64,000 bases of DNA, from positions 1,488,001 to 1,552,000 of the forward strand of contig JASJZC010000002.1 of assembly GCA_037178855.1 (NCBI GenBank), read 5' to 3'. Shown one piece after another: positions 1-11,557 of this stretch. The stretch's first letter is position 1. Each line of letters begins with the position of its first letter. The translations under genes and the position numbers were made by a program. Origin of the DNA: Oscheius sp. JU75. Lineage: Eukaryota > Nematoda > Chromadorea > Rhabditida > Rhabditidae. Under the pieces are notes generated by a model that was not told the DNA's origin, ran no database searches, and was given only the letters and a program-made list of their open reading frames with translations.

Positions 1-160
1 CAACTATTGCTAATTGAGTTGGACAATAACGACGATTTCTGAACCAAGACAGAAGCATACTTGCTACACTGCACAGGTTTCAGCTGTTGCTAAACTGTTT
101 CTACCGTATGTTTTCCATTACACTAGCGCCTACTCTCTGCAATAGGACTCACATTCCTTC

Positions 161-1837
161 ATGTTTCCGATATCGAGTCACCCGTTGCCTGCCACCGAGC
201 CACCCGACAACCCTCTTCTGTCTGACCCGCTGAAGCCTTGCCAGCCTGCCGATTCTTTTTTCGCAAGCGTTTACAACTCCAGCCAGCAGCTGGCAGATTC
301 GATTTATGTCTGCGTTGTGGATAATGTCGCTGAGCCGTCTGCGAAGAAGTCGAAGCGAAGGAAGATGCCTGCCAGCGAGCCGAAGGCCAAGAGGAACGAA
401 GCCGATAGGTTGAGAAGAGCTCGGATGAGCGACGAGCAGAAAGTTGCTGAAAAAGAGAGGAAAAAACGCCAAAGAGAGGTGGAGAATGAGGCAGCAAGGG
501 CTAAACGCCTCAGTCAGGTTCGAGATTTAAAATTCCAAAGTATTCCTGTTTCAGAACCTGTCTTATAAGCAGAAGACTACTGTAGCTGAGACAGAGGAAA
601 AAAGGCAAGGTCGAAGGGAGTACAAGTTGACTCATGAAACTCAAAGGCGATTTAAAGAAAGTGAAGACGAGAGACGGATCCGCCTGGATTATCAGTCGAA
701 ATATCAGAGCCAAAAGAGAAGCAATGAGTCCTTCGAAGAAAGCCGTCAACACTATTGACCAGGTAATTCGCGAATGCTCGAACGTCATGGATGTGCCCTT
801 TGGTGGAAAGAAGGCCCTTCTCGGTGGAGACTTTCGGCAAGTTCTGCCAATCCCGAGCAAGGCCTACACCGCGGATGCCTATGTCTGTTCCCTAAAGATG
901 TCGCCTTTGTTCCAAGACAGCAGCCGGGTCCATTTCAAACGCTACCAGCTCAACGACAATATGCGTGCTCAAGGAGAGACGGCAGAGTTCAAGGAGTTCC
1001 TCCTGAAGGTCGACGAAGACCGAGTTCCAAAGGATGACGAGGGAAAAATCGAAATTCCCCTACATCTGAGGAGCAACGGCAACTTGATCGACGAGATCTT
1101 CCAAGGAGTGTACGACAACCCAGACCATTTGAACACGCGAGCCATTCTTTGCCCTACCAATGCTTATGTGGATGAAATGAACAAGCGTATATTGGATTTG
1201 ATGCCAGGTTAGTCAAACTTCTCTTATTAAAAAACAAGCCTTTTTTTAAGGAGATTCGCGAGTTTTTCTGAGCCACGACTCTGTTGTCCAGGACAATTCT
1301 CAGGACCGTCTCCAGCTTACAGACGAGTTCCTGAACGCAATGAATCCATCAGGACTCGCTCCTCATCGTCTCGAGCTCAAGATTGGAAGTATTGTCAGGC
1401 TGATCCGGAACCTGAACATTCGCGAAGGGTTGTGCAACGGTCTCCAAGTCGTCGGCTTCGAGCGAAGGAATGCAATCCTCTGTCAATTCATCAACGGAGC
1501 CCGAAAGGGTAAAAAGGTCATCATCCCTCGGATCGATTTGAAGTCAGAAAAGGGATGAGGTAAGCCATTGATCAGTTTCAAATTTAGCTATGCATTTTAG
1601 GAATGAGCTTCGTGCTCAAAAGGAGACAGTTCCCGACGAAGTTGGCTTTTGCAATGACGGTCAATAAGAGCTAAGGTCAGTCGTTGAAGAGAGTGGGAGT
1701 CTATCTGCCAACCGAGTGTTTCTCTCATGGTCAGCTCTATGTGGCTTTCTCCCGTGCCAAGTCCGCCGACGGCCTCAAGATCCTGATTCCCGATGGCCGA
1801 ACACGAGCTTTGAATGTGGTGGATCGACGTGTTCTCT
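161..1837 (+). pseudogene. Helitron helicase (Pif1-like) remnant
   Basis: The frames recall the helicase of a Helitron rolling-circle transposon. An N-terminal stretch rich in Arg/Lys/Glu (161-760) runs directly into a Pif1-type segment with GGKKALLGGDFRQVLP (about 790-860). The segment after the intron at about 1209-1249 reads DSRVFLSHDSV and LELKIGSIVRLIRNLN, typical of the SF1B helicase C-terminal region, and the end (about 1630-1837) contains SHGQLYVAFSRAKS. The Rep/HUH nuclease and the Walker A part of the helicase are missing, so the copy is internally deleted. A stop codon (TAA near 1671) replaces the expected Gln in the NKSQGQS-type motif, and the frame changes around 1555-1605. It is therefore a dead or non-autonomous copy. 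The left end could lie outside the window. I am confident of the family, less so of the exact limits. Confidence 0.8.
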
Positions 1838-3204
1838 AGATGGCTCTAATGGCTGTTCCTCTACTTATTCTGTTCGCTTCTTTCATCTCTCCCGTCTTTG
1901 CTGCTTCTCTTTCCCAAGGATCCTTCTGTCTCGATGTGCCTCTTCTTCTGTTCCATGGACTCTCAGATGTCCGTATTCCCGATGTCAGGACGAGGCAGGA
2001 AACATTTGCTTCTACTTCTGTTACCTCAATGGGTACAAGATGTTTTCTCCAAAGATTTCTTCCACTGTCCTCATCTTATTTCTGTTAGCTGGATCCGATG
2101 AACAAGGTGTTCTACCTTTGTCTCCCGCTCTCTAATGTTATTGTTTTATGAAAGAAATTCGTCTTTTATCAACTCCTTTTCTAGCCTTGAAGTACTTTTG
2201 AACTTTCGACTACTTTCAGCCATCCACTCTTTCCCAAAAGAAAAAAACTATAATAAGCACAGAAAATAGATGACCAGTAGCGGCGTCGCCAGACGGCGGA
2301 GCCGGCTGGTTAATGATTACAGTGCCTAAAACCGCCTCAGAGTTCAAGAATCACTTTCAACAGTCCAGTGCACAGAAAATAATGATTTGCCAATTTAGAT
2401 CTCACACCCGCTAATGGATCTCTATTAACTGCTGGAACAAAGCACGTGCTCAATAGTTGAAAAGTCCTCTCTCTGCAGCCACCGTCAACTGTCTTTTGGT
2501 TGTTTACGAATAAGAGGCACACTCAAGCCAGCTGACTCCAAGTTCACATTCGTTCAAACGAGAAAACAGCCTCGAGAACAGAGTACTCTTTGTCTTTCCC
2601 CTGTATATACATGTCTCTGTCTCCCTATCACTCTGTCTCTCTGTCTTTCTGTCTCCTCTGTCTCTTCTGTCTCACTGTCTCACTGTCTCACTGTCTCTCT
2701 GTCCCTCTGTCTTCTCTGTCTCTCTGTCCCTCTGTCTTCTCTGTCTCTTCTGTCTCAATGTCTTTCTGTCTCTCTGTCTTCTCTGTCTCTTCCGTCTCAA
2801 TGTCTTTCTGTCTCTCTGTCTTCTCTGTCTTTCTGTCTCTCCCACAGCACAGCTGCACTCAACGACCGTTGGTCGAAAAATAGAGGGAGCGAGGCGGCAA
2901 CCCGTGGACTCATAACAAACAACACGCTCCCAAAAACCCCTTTTTGTTCGAATCGATCTCTCGCTCACATCAGTCGCTTTCTGCCCCCTGTTACCCTTTT
3001 TGAAGGACGAACATCTGGACCCAAATAAAACAGCTGACGACAGACACAGGGAGAGTCGACTATATCGTGTGCGTGTGTTTTTGTTTTGGACGCGCAGGCC
3101 CAGGCCGCCGCTTGACTAACAAACACTCTCATTCAAACTTTTCTGCTTCAGCTGCTTTCTCCCTCGTTCTCAGTTTCTTTTCTCTCTTTCATTATCGTTT
3201 TCAG
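1838..3204. other. Spacer with GTCTCT-rich tract and a short repeat fragment
   Basis: No convincing gene lies here. Positions 2270-2335 contain a GGCGGAGCCGG-type fragment related to the dispersed family at 42030 and 46478. Positions 2590-2850 form a long degenerate GTCTCT tract with tandem 30-50 bp sub-blocks. The last 300 bases before 3205 should hold the promoter of the LEA-like gene, and the segment ends in the acceptor TTTTCAG immediately before its ATG. Confidence 0.6.
2590..2850. repeat. Degenerate (GTCTCT)n tract
   Basis: About 260 bases consist almost only of GTCTC, TCTGT and TTCTG words. Larger blocks repeat within it (for example the CTTCTGTCTCAATGTC block near 2745 and again near 2790), so it behaves as a microsatellite that has grown into a minisatellite. 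Open frames across it are Ser/Leu/Cys-rich artefacts and are not called. Confidence 0.9.
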
Positions 3205-6200
3205 ATGTTTGGAAACTTCTTTAATCAATTAACTGGTCAGAACCAGCAAGAAGGTCAGAAGACAGGACAGCAGCCGCATCAGGACGAAGGAGTAGAGCAG
3301 CCAAAGGAGTCTGGGCAGCCACAGCAAGGTAAAGAGAGACAGAGTGGCAGAGATACAGAGCAGCAAAGAGGCAGAAACACAGAGAGACAGTCATTGTTCC
3401 GATTAGGATTCGATTACGGCTCAATTTGTTTTTCCTACAATCTTGTTAGTGCGAAGGGACTTCCTAAGTAAGATTTTCCGATTGATCAGGAAAATGACAG
3501 GGACAGAAAGACAAGTGATCTGATTGTTTTTTGTTTGCCCAAAAGTCTCTTCACAACATCTGTTCCTAGTTACGATTTTATCTCCCTCCCTGCTATCTGT
3601 CTTTGCCTCTGTCTCTCCTAGTAAACAATTCTTCAGGTGGGACTGGAAGTGACTTCTTCTCCGGCCTGTTGAATGCAGCCCAGGAGGTTGGAAAAGCAAT
3701 TGGGGAGAAGACCCAGGAAGGAGCTGGAGCTGTCAAAAGTGGAGCCACCAGTGTCGCCGATACTACTAAGAGTACAGCCGAAGGAGCCGGTCGACTGACC
3801 AAGGAGGAGATGGAAAAAATTGCCTCGGGGATCAGTGACTTTGTCGGAAAGGCTGCCGGAGCTTTTTCACAGAAAAAAGAAGGACCGGTGGAGGTCGAGG
3901 AGCAGAGTATAAGATAATTTTTCTGTACTCAATGGAGTTTTCAGTCACGGCAGTGGATTCGCAAGGCGGAAAAGTTCAGATATCTAGTGTTTCAGATGGG
4001 TCGACGACGGCTACGACTGTCACTCAGAAGCCAGGTACCATCACTGTCACTGTCCTGAATGTCTCCCCCGTACCATCTCACCTCCTGAATCTCAGGGATG
4101 CTAGTTTTTTCAGAAGGAGGAGACTTCTTTTCCGGTCTGATCGACGCTGCCAAGCAGGTTGGACAGGCTATCAGCGAGAAGACACAAGAGGGAGCTGGAG
4201 CGGTCAAGAGTGGAGCCCAGAACGTTGGTAAGTCTTCTACATATATCTGTCTCTCTGTATTCTGTTTGTTTATCTACTGTATCTCATTCTTTGAACCAAA
4301 CGCCTGGAAGCCTTCCAAGCTCATAAATCATCAGATCCCGTGCCAGCTGCTGACATGTTCCAGAGCAAAAACTCGAACGGGGGTGGTATAGAGACCTAAC
4401 AGATGGCTTTCAGCTGAGACAACCAAATCCACAGCCGAGGGAGGTGCCCAAATCACAAAGGAGAGCCTCGACAAGATTACTTCAGGAATTGGAGATTTGT
4501 GTAAGGAGATTCGGGGTTAGAAATATGTGAAAATACAGTTGGAAAGGCGGCTGGGGCTCTGAACCTGGGAGAAAAGAAGGAAGTCACTCCTCCGAAACTA
4601 GAAGAAGATTTTGGTGGCAGCAAGCCGGAAATTGACAATGTTGAAGGAGAAAGTTAGTGACAGTGACAGTGACTGTATATGACATTTTATTTTCAGTTGG
4701 AAAAGTCATCACCGGTGGCTATACGGCCGAGGAGACTCCTAGTAAGTGACTGTGTCTCTCTCATTCTCACCTCTGTGACATTCCTAACCATGTCTCTTTT
4801 CTCTCTATTAGCATGTCAGTAGCCCATAATAAAGATGCAGTGTAGACGCAAAACCTTTCACCTCTGTCCATTACAGAAACTGAAGAAAGATTCCTGTCAT
4901 CTGCTTACAATAAGAGCAAGGAGTTGGCTTCAGGAGCTGTCCTGGGAGTTCAAGAAGGAGCCACAAGGGCTTACGAAGGAGCACAGAGTCTTGGAGAGTC
5001 TGCCAAAGAAACTGTCAGTTCTGGATACGAGAAGACCAAGGACATGGTTACTGGAGCCTATGAGACAGTCAAGGAGGGAGCTCAAACTAGCTTTGAGAAG
5101 ACAAGAGAAGGAGCTCAGAGTCTTGGGGAGTTAATCAAAGAGGGAGCCCAGACTGGGTACGAGAATACCAAAGACGCTGGTAGCTCCGTACTAGAAGGGG
5201 CACAGAATCTGGGACAATCAGCCAAAGACACTGTTGCCTCTGGATACGAGAAGACCAGAGACATAGCTTCTGGTGTCTATGAGACAGTCAAAGAGGGCGC
5301 CCAGTCTGGCTACGAGAAGACCAAAGAAGCTGGCAGTTCGGTACTGGAAGGTGCTCAGCATCTGGGAGAGTCAGCCAAGGAAACGGTGGCCTCTGGCTAT
5401 GAAACAGTCAAGGAAGGAGCTCAGTCTGGATATGAGAAGACCAGAGAAGGAGCCCAGAATCTTGGAGAGTCAGCTAAGGATACAGTAATTTCTGGTTACG
5501 AGGCTGTCAAGGAAGGTGCCCAATCTGGCTACGAGAAAACCAAGGAAGGAGCTATTTCTGTACTGGAAGGAGCTCAGAATCTGGGAGAGTCAGCCAAAGA
5601 AACGGTGGCCTCTGGCTATGAAACAGTCAAGGAAGGAGCTCAGTCTGGATATGAGAAGACCAGAGAAGGAGCCCAGAATCTTGGAGAGTCAGTCAAGGAC
5701 ACTGCATCCTCTGGATATGAGACGGTCAAGGAAGGAGCCCAGAGTCTGGGAGAGTCGGTTAAGGAAGGTGCCCAGTGCGGATACGAGAAGACCAGAGAAG
5801 GAGTCAGTTCAGCTGGTCAATCTGTCAAGGAAGGAGCTGACACGACCGTTGAAGGAGCCAAAACCTTCGGTGTCATGGTCAAAGACGGTGCTCAGACTGT
5901 CTTCAATTCAGCTCAAGAACTCGGGGCGTCAGCTTTCGGAAAAACCAAAGATGCTTGGGACACTGTGTCTGACAGAACAGATCCAGATACTGTCCATCAT
6001 ACCGTCGACGAGGCATTTGTCAAGGCTGGAGACTTTGGAGGCTCCGTGAAGGACGAGCATCATTCAGTTGTAGACTCTCCCAAAGACAAGACAAGTTTTG
6101 CTGTCGGGACGACTCACGACGCTTTTGAGAGACAGGAGGTAGTTGAACATGTCACGCACAGAGGAGAAGGAGAGGCCAGTCTACTTAGAGAGACAGCCAG

Positions 6201-7904
6201 AGCCGTCGTTGACTCTATGCAAGAACTTATCGAGGCAGTACAGGACACAACTCATTCTGCTACCGAGGTGGTCAGAAAGAAGTCTCATGACGCTGTGGAT
6301 AAGGCTAAAGAGCTTGAAGAGACTGCCAAAGAACATCTGTCAGAGACTATGGGAACAATTCCGGTCGTGACTGAAGACGGAATGGGGGATCTGGGAACTT
6401 ACGGTGGACAGGAAACTCCCAAGAAAGGTCAGTGGTTTTCGGGAGTAGAAGCACCAGCCCACGCTTTGTTAACTTTGACAGAGGCATAGAGACAGAGAGA
6501 CAGAGTGATAGAAAGACAAAAAGACAGAGAAACAGAGAGCCGGAGAGACGTATGAATAGAGAGACAGAAACAAACTCTCACCCCCTAAAGAACCATATTC
6601 AGAAGACTTACCGCCTCAAGAAGCCCCAACAAGTGAGTGAGACCATATTAGTCCACGCTTTTGTAGTATTGCTCCCCACTGGTTCCGGTATGCTTAGCCA
6701 CTGAATAAACCTTGTCCTCTGTCTCTTTTGCACCGTGGTCTAGACAGTCTAACTGTCCCCTTTAGCCTCCTACAACGATTTCGAGGACGCGGCTGCTGAG
6801 GCCGCCGCCTGTCGTCCGAGAATGCATAGACGACAGTCAGAGATGTCCGACTGGGAAGAGGAGGTCATGAAGGAGGGAAATCTGTCTGAGGACGACGAGG
6901 GTACAGACTTGCCCAAGTCAAAAACAGTCGAGAATATAGACGGGGAGGCCAAGGATCTGATCCACACTCTCATTGATGCTGTTAGGTCCAGAGCCGGCAG
7001 TGTGAATGAGTACATCAGATGGACATCGGGAGAAGGTCACCCCGTGGAAGAGGGCTCAGGAGTCTTCTATGAATCTGCTCTAGGAGTCGGAACCGCCTTC
7101 TTCCAAAGCGCTGCAACCTTTGTAGAGGCTGTGAAAGAGGGAACAGGAGCAGTGGTCGAGGGAGTCATCGTGGCGGTTAATGAAGTCTCCGAAGAGGCAA
7201 TGTACGGTCCAGACAGGGAGAGTCCAGAGAGAGAGAGACGATCGCAATCCCCTGCTCCACAGGCTCCGAGAGAGATCATGTCTGCCCCGAAGATAGGACA
7301 GTCATTGGAAGAGAAACTACCAGTGCTAACCCTGGATGAGAGTCAGAGGAGTGAGTCTGTCCGGCCGCATAAGGAGAACACACCTCCTGGAAGACAGAAG
7401 ATGGACAGTGAGAGCGACCTGGACTATGAGTTTGTGAAGGAGAAGGAGGGACATTCGAGACCAGGTGAGAGACATTGAGACATTGAGACAGAGAGACAGA
7501 GAGACAGAAAGACGGAGAAACAGTTTATTCTTCAGAAAGTCAAATGTCCGATGCCTCCTGGACTGACTGTGAGATGAGATCCAGAACTGGGTCGACTATC
7601 AAACCTCGAATTCAGTTGAAGATGCCCACCCCAGAGTTCGACTTGATGGAGGAGGAAGGGTCAAGTGAATCTTTTGTCACTGTCACTGTCAGGTCCTAAT
7701 TTTCAGTAGCCGCTCCATCGACTCCCACTCTAACTCCACATCCTTCCAAAATGAGCAAGCCTGTCCTGGGTCCAAATACTGTAAATTTCAGTTACATTTC
7801 TCAAGTGAGGAATGGTTCAGGTCATAAATGTTCAGATGGAAAAGTCTCCTGAAAAGTCAGAAGCACGGGCTCATTACGCTCAAGGGGAATTCGAACACGA
7901 ATGA
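3205..7904 (+). CDS. LEA-like protein with 11-residue amphipathic repeats
   Basis: This multi-exon gene starts at 3205, with the acceptor TTTTCAG touching the ATG. Exons include 3205-3328, 3637-3906, 3945-4034, 4114-4227, 4414-~4500, ~4539-4657, 4877-6427, then smaller ones to the stop at 7902-7904. The N-terminal part holds two copies of a module: GSDFFSGLLNAAQEVGKAIG with EKTQEGAGAVKSGA, and its partner at 4114-4620 beginning GGDFFSGLIDAAKQVG. Exon 4877-6427 is built from near-perfect 11-residue units such as EGAQSGYEKTR and EGAQNLGESAK, broken occasionally by 7-residue steps. Such units form amphipathic helices in group-3 LEA proteins, synucleins and exchangeable apolipoproteins. The C-terminal 300 residues are acidic and different. 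No signal peptide is visible. Desiccation or membrane/lipid-surface protection is an inference from the repeat; a perilipin-like role is another possibility. Confidence 0.8.
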
Positions 7905-8026
7905 TCAGGATTGTTCTGCTTGATTGTACATAAATTAACTACCCGACCAGAGTCCAGAGAGACAGAGAAACAAAGAGATATAGAGACAGCGAGACACAGA
8001 GACAGCACATACCTTGGGGAAATAGT

Positions 8027-8791
8027 TTATTGTCCCTGGCTTTCCTGTGGCGTGGTGTAGGTCTTGCTGAAGTCGAAGAATTTGAAGATCGGACTCTGGA
8101 TCTCGATTTTCTTCTCACCGACGCAGGCCTGGAAGACGATCTGGGCCAGCTTGCAGACGAGCGTTATGACAGCCACTAGATTGGCCTTGATCCAGTTGCT
8201 CGGCACCAGGAGCTTGGTTCCGCCTGGGACCCCGGCAGGTAAGACGGTTAGTAGCTCGTGTTCCCTCTCCTGGACGTAGACGATGATGGCTAGGAAGATA
8301 GTCGTGAGTGCGGCTACCAGGATCGATTCCAGATGGTAGAAGAGACTGCCACGCTTGCCGAAACGACGACGGAAGAACAAGACGAGACAAAGCAGGCCAT
8401 TCGTGGCGAAGAAGACAGCCAAGTAGAAGATACTGGGATTTGGAACTGATAGAAACAGAGATAGAATCTAGACCTACCTGTACTTTGGGCCTTGTGTCCA
8501 GTTGAAGTCGGTGAGCTTCAGTTCCTGGCAGCTGATACTCTCTGCGGCTCCGAGACGACGTTCTATCACGTAGCGCATGCCCTCGTGCTGGACAGACGTA
8601 TTGAAGAGACGCTGGGCCAGACCTCTAGCTGATTCCGTTGAGTTCGGAGCACAGCCGTAGATGGCCGAGTCGTGGTGAATCGTGAGGCACTGGCTGGATG
8701 GCTGCCAGAACAGGAAGTAGAGGACGAGCAGCGAAAGCAGCAGCTCAGTCGAGTAGAAGACAGTACCGGAGGAGCACAGCGAACGAGTCAT
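8027..8791 (-). CDS. Four-pass membrane protein, family not recognised
   Basis: There are two coding exons. The first begins MTRSLCSSG at 8791, directly after an AAATTCCAG acceptor on the minus strand, and encodes a membrane segment, a Cys- and Asn-containing outer loop (possible N-glycosylation at NST, NTS and NWT) and ends near 8478. The second, after an intron of about 40 nt, has three more hydrophobic segments (around FYLAVFFATNGLLCLVLFF, ILVAALTTIFLAIIVYV and ANLVAVITLVCKLAQIVF) and a short cytosolic tail. The layout is tetraspan-like, but I see no tetraspanin CCG motif and no claudin W-GLW-C-C signature. The stop codon (8027-8029) overlaps the poly(A) signal AATAAA (8026-8031), so the 3' UTR is minimal. 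It converges with the LEA-like gene 122 bp away. Confidence 0.75.
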
Positions 8792-9234
8792 CTGGAATTT
8801 GACTGTTAATGGACTAGGTAGGGGCAATAGAGGGGACAGGGACATTGACAGCCAGTAGCGAAACTAACCTTTATCCAGAGGCGAAGTTAATCCAAGTGAA
8901 GTCTATTGACTTTTTAGTTATTGCTAGGCAATTACAGTTTTCTTTTAAACATACTATGTTTCAAGTTAGAGAAACTTTGAAATTGTTGTCTAATAATTAG
9001 TAGTTGTCAGTGACGCTCCCAGAAACGAACAGATAGACAGAGAGAAAGAAAATAGAAAATAGACAGACAGAGACAGAGAGGCGGAGGATCAGACAGATAG
9101 AGAGACGGATCACGAGACAGTTCATGTCACCAATATGGTCCACCACTTTTGGTGGGAATAAATACTGAATCATCTTTTGTGTTGGTAGTCTTCAATCACC
9201 CCATCGATTTCGCTCCTCTTTCCCCATTCTGATC
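8792..9234. other. Divergent intergenic region with AGAGAC tract
   Basis: This spacer lies between two divergent genes, so it should contain both promoters. It holds a degenerate AGACAGAGAG tract at 9030-9120. I see no clear TATA box and no RNA gene. Confidence 0.5.
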
Positions 9235-9872
9235 ATGGTCAAGGAGCTGAAAAATGCTGCCCTCGGTTCGGTCAAGAACCGTCACTATCGCTTTAACTTC
9301 GTGGCTATCCTTCATGCTCTGGAAGGCAGCACCTGGCACAAGTACCTGACTACGGAGCAGAAGGTCAAAACGTGAGTCCCTGTCTCTATTTCCCTGGACT
9401 ACACCGCCTTTCAGAATCCTTATGTACATGGACAAGGCAGAGATCCAGCTGACCAAAGTAAAAAACATTGGAGCTATCAATCGAAAGCGCATCCAGACAG
9501 CCTCTGCCGCCCCTAATCAATTCGCCACCGTCCAATCAATGGTCTTCATCAAACTCTCAGAACATCCCACCGGGAAGTGAGTCACTGTCTCTCTGTCACT
9601 TTATCACTCTGTCTCTGTCTCAATGTCTCTTTGTTTCTCTTTGTCACTTCCTGTCTCTCTGTCTCACTGTCAGTCCTTCCAGGCTCTCCTACAAAAACTG
9701 TCGTCTTTGTTTCAAGCTGGGCACGGAAGAGCTCCCCTTCAGTGTTGACATTCACTCTTTGGATGTCTTCCTTCACGAGAACAAGATGGAGAGCTATGGA
9801 AATAAGTTTTACCACTGGCTTTGTACTCCTGTCGCTTTGAGGCATGGGCTGGAGAGGATTACCATCTCCTAA
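9235..9872 (+). CDS. Uncharacterised 162-residue protein
   Basis: Three exons (9235-9371, 9415-9576, 9683-9872) join in frame with short introns, the second filled with GTCTCT repeats. The product starts MVKELKNAALGSVKNRHYRF and ends LRHGLERITIS. It is basic and soluble with no signal peptide or membrane segment. A central CRLC pair and a run of aromatic residues near the C-terminus (SYGNKFYHWLC) are the only notable marks. I do not recognise the family. The poly(A) signal AATAAA lies at 9960-9965, so the 3' end converges closely on the CHK gene, whose stop is at 10024. Confidence 0.7.
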
Positions 9873-10023
9873 AAGAGTTGAACTCTCAGCTTCGGCCAGT
9901 TTTCCCTCTTCTCTCTTGCAATCATTTACTGGTCAGTTCTTTCTAAAGGGGTCGGTTCAAATAAAGCTGTACAATGTTTTTTACTGCCCGAACCAAGAAG
10001 AAAAATGTCGTTTGACGCATTTA

Positions 10024-11557
10024 TTACTTCTGTTTCAACCGATTGTTCCTCTCGTGGTAGAAGACAGTGTCTTCCATGATCCCTCTCATCTTCTCCAACA
10101 GAACATCTTTTACCTGAGAACACTATTATGGTCTAAACTTACATAAACATGCCTTTTTCTTGGTCTCCTCATCAAAACTGCTCTCCTTCTTCCAAAAGCT
10201 CTGTGGAATAGCAAAGGCTAGTCTGACCATTGGGTAGTACCGACGGATGTTCTCATGTAGCTGGTCAAGCTTGTAAGGAGCTGGCATATCCCCTATCATG
10301 GACAGAAAGGTGTTGTAGAAGTATTCTATCAGCTCGTCCCAGTGCTCTTTTCTGTCTTTGTGAGACAGAAAAGTTGACATGACTCGCATTACGTCACCCC
10401 CAGGCATACCAAGGTAGGAAGTCTGGAAGGCTCTGTCTCTGTCTCTCTGTCCCACAGTACCTGGAAATCCAGTATTGAAACTAGCTTCAGTCCCTCATCA
10501 GTCTTCCTCCAAAGAAAGTTGGTCGACCAGGCATCAGCATGGACTAGCACCGGTAAAATTCCTGAAGTTTCTTTGTCCCTATCCCTGTCACTGCCAAGCC
10601 CCACCCAATTCCTTCCCCATATTCGCATACATAAAGTCCAGGTCATAGATATCTGGTAAGATCCTGATATATTCTCTACTTGTCTGCCACACCGGTGTGT
10701 CTCGAACAAAGTCATTGAACCCATTACTGCTAGAGACAGTAGTTTTGGACTTGTCGGACTGAATCTTGGGTCTTTGTAATGTAAAATGCTAGATCTTACA
10801 TTCGGATTTTTGACCTGCTTGAAGATGTCGTACAGGGGATTATAGCTGAGTGTCTGTTTCTCTTCCTGTGTGAACTGTAGAGAGACAGCTTGAAGAGCAG
10901 CAATGAGACGTAGCGCCTGGAAAGGTGAAACAGTCACAGACAGTGACAGTACCTGTTTGAGCTCATCCATTGTCAAATTGTCCCAAACATTGAGAGTGAC
11001 AGCGTCGTTTACATGCTCCATGATAATGTATCCCTTGTGAGTATTCTTCTCCGAATAGGCTACGACTGAATAGATCTGAACAGACGATACTGTGACTACG
11101 ATAGTCTTACCTTTGGAATCAGTATCTCTTTATTTTTGTACTTTGTCAACAGTTTGTAGATTGTACATTCCACATTGTGAATCTGTAAAGGATGTTTTCC
11201 AACTTCACCCATTACCTTTCGAGTAGTCGCGGCGTAGTCAGTGTCCTTTCCGGAGTCATCCTTGGGGATCAGGCAGATCTGTAAAATGTACCTTGTCTCC
11301 TTTTCTCTCGGTCTCTACCTTAGTCAAGAATTTGTTCGGCTGGAGCGTCCAGTCAGGGTCTATCAGACAACAACGAGCCACATTTCCCTGAAAAATGTCA
11401 TCCATCTGATTCATCAAGTCCTGTCACTTACCTTTCCCTCTCCTATATCCTTAACTGTTCTGTTTGCACCAAACACAGCCCCCTGTCCAAAAACTTCGAA
11501 ACACTTCTGTTGTAGATCAGACCAGGTCAGCTCAGAATCGAGAATAGGGCATTCCAT
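10024..11557 (-). CDS. CHK (DUF1679) kinase-like protein
   Basis: This is a member of the nematode DUF1679/CHK family, distant relatives of choline and ecdysteroid kinases in the protein-kinase-like fold. The start at 11557 (MECPILDSELTWSDLQQ) sits 14 nt after the acceptor TTGTTCAG and leads into the family's N-terminal pattern LTWSDLQQKCFEVFGQGAVF, followed by a predicted ARCCLIDPDWTLQPNKFL strand. The catalytic loop reads VLVHADAWSTNFLW, which keeps the HxDxxxxN pattern with Ala where most relatives have Gly. The metal-binding motif reads ILDFQ instead of the usual I-D-W-Q. About eight short introns interrupt the gene. The last exon ends at the stop 10024-10026, which overlaps AATAAA (10020-10025). 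The substrate is unknown. Exon joins between 10450 and 11100 were followed only approximately. Confidence 0.85.

Noticed and set aside
1716-2135. Open frames after the Helitron remnant with a signal-peptide-like start
   Set aside because: They overlap the helicase tail in another frame or are Ser/Phe/Leu-rich sequence from pyrimidine-rich DNA; no family pattern or splice support.
2590-2968. Ser/Cys/Leu- and Arg/Gln-rich frames across the GTCTCT tract
   Set aside because: They only translate the simple repeat. The same type of frame appears at every such tract (9577, 13608, 49421, 60724).
4877-6427. True synuclein orthologue
   Set aside because: The KTKEGA-like words resemble synuclein, but length, repeat number and flanking modules do not; convergent 11-residue repeats are more likely.
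8027-8791. Claudin, tetraspanin or TMEM179 identity for the four-pass protein
   Set aside because: Loop order and Cys pattern do not match these families as I know them, so no name was given.
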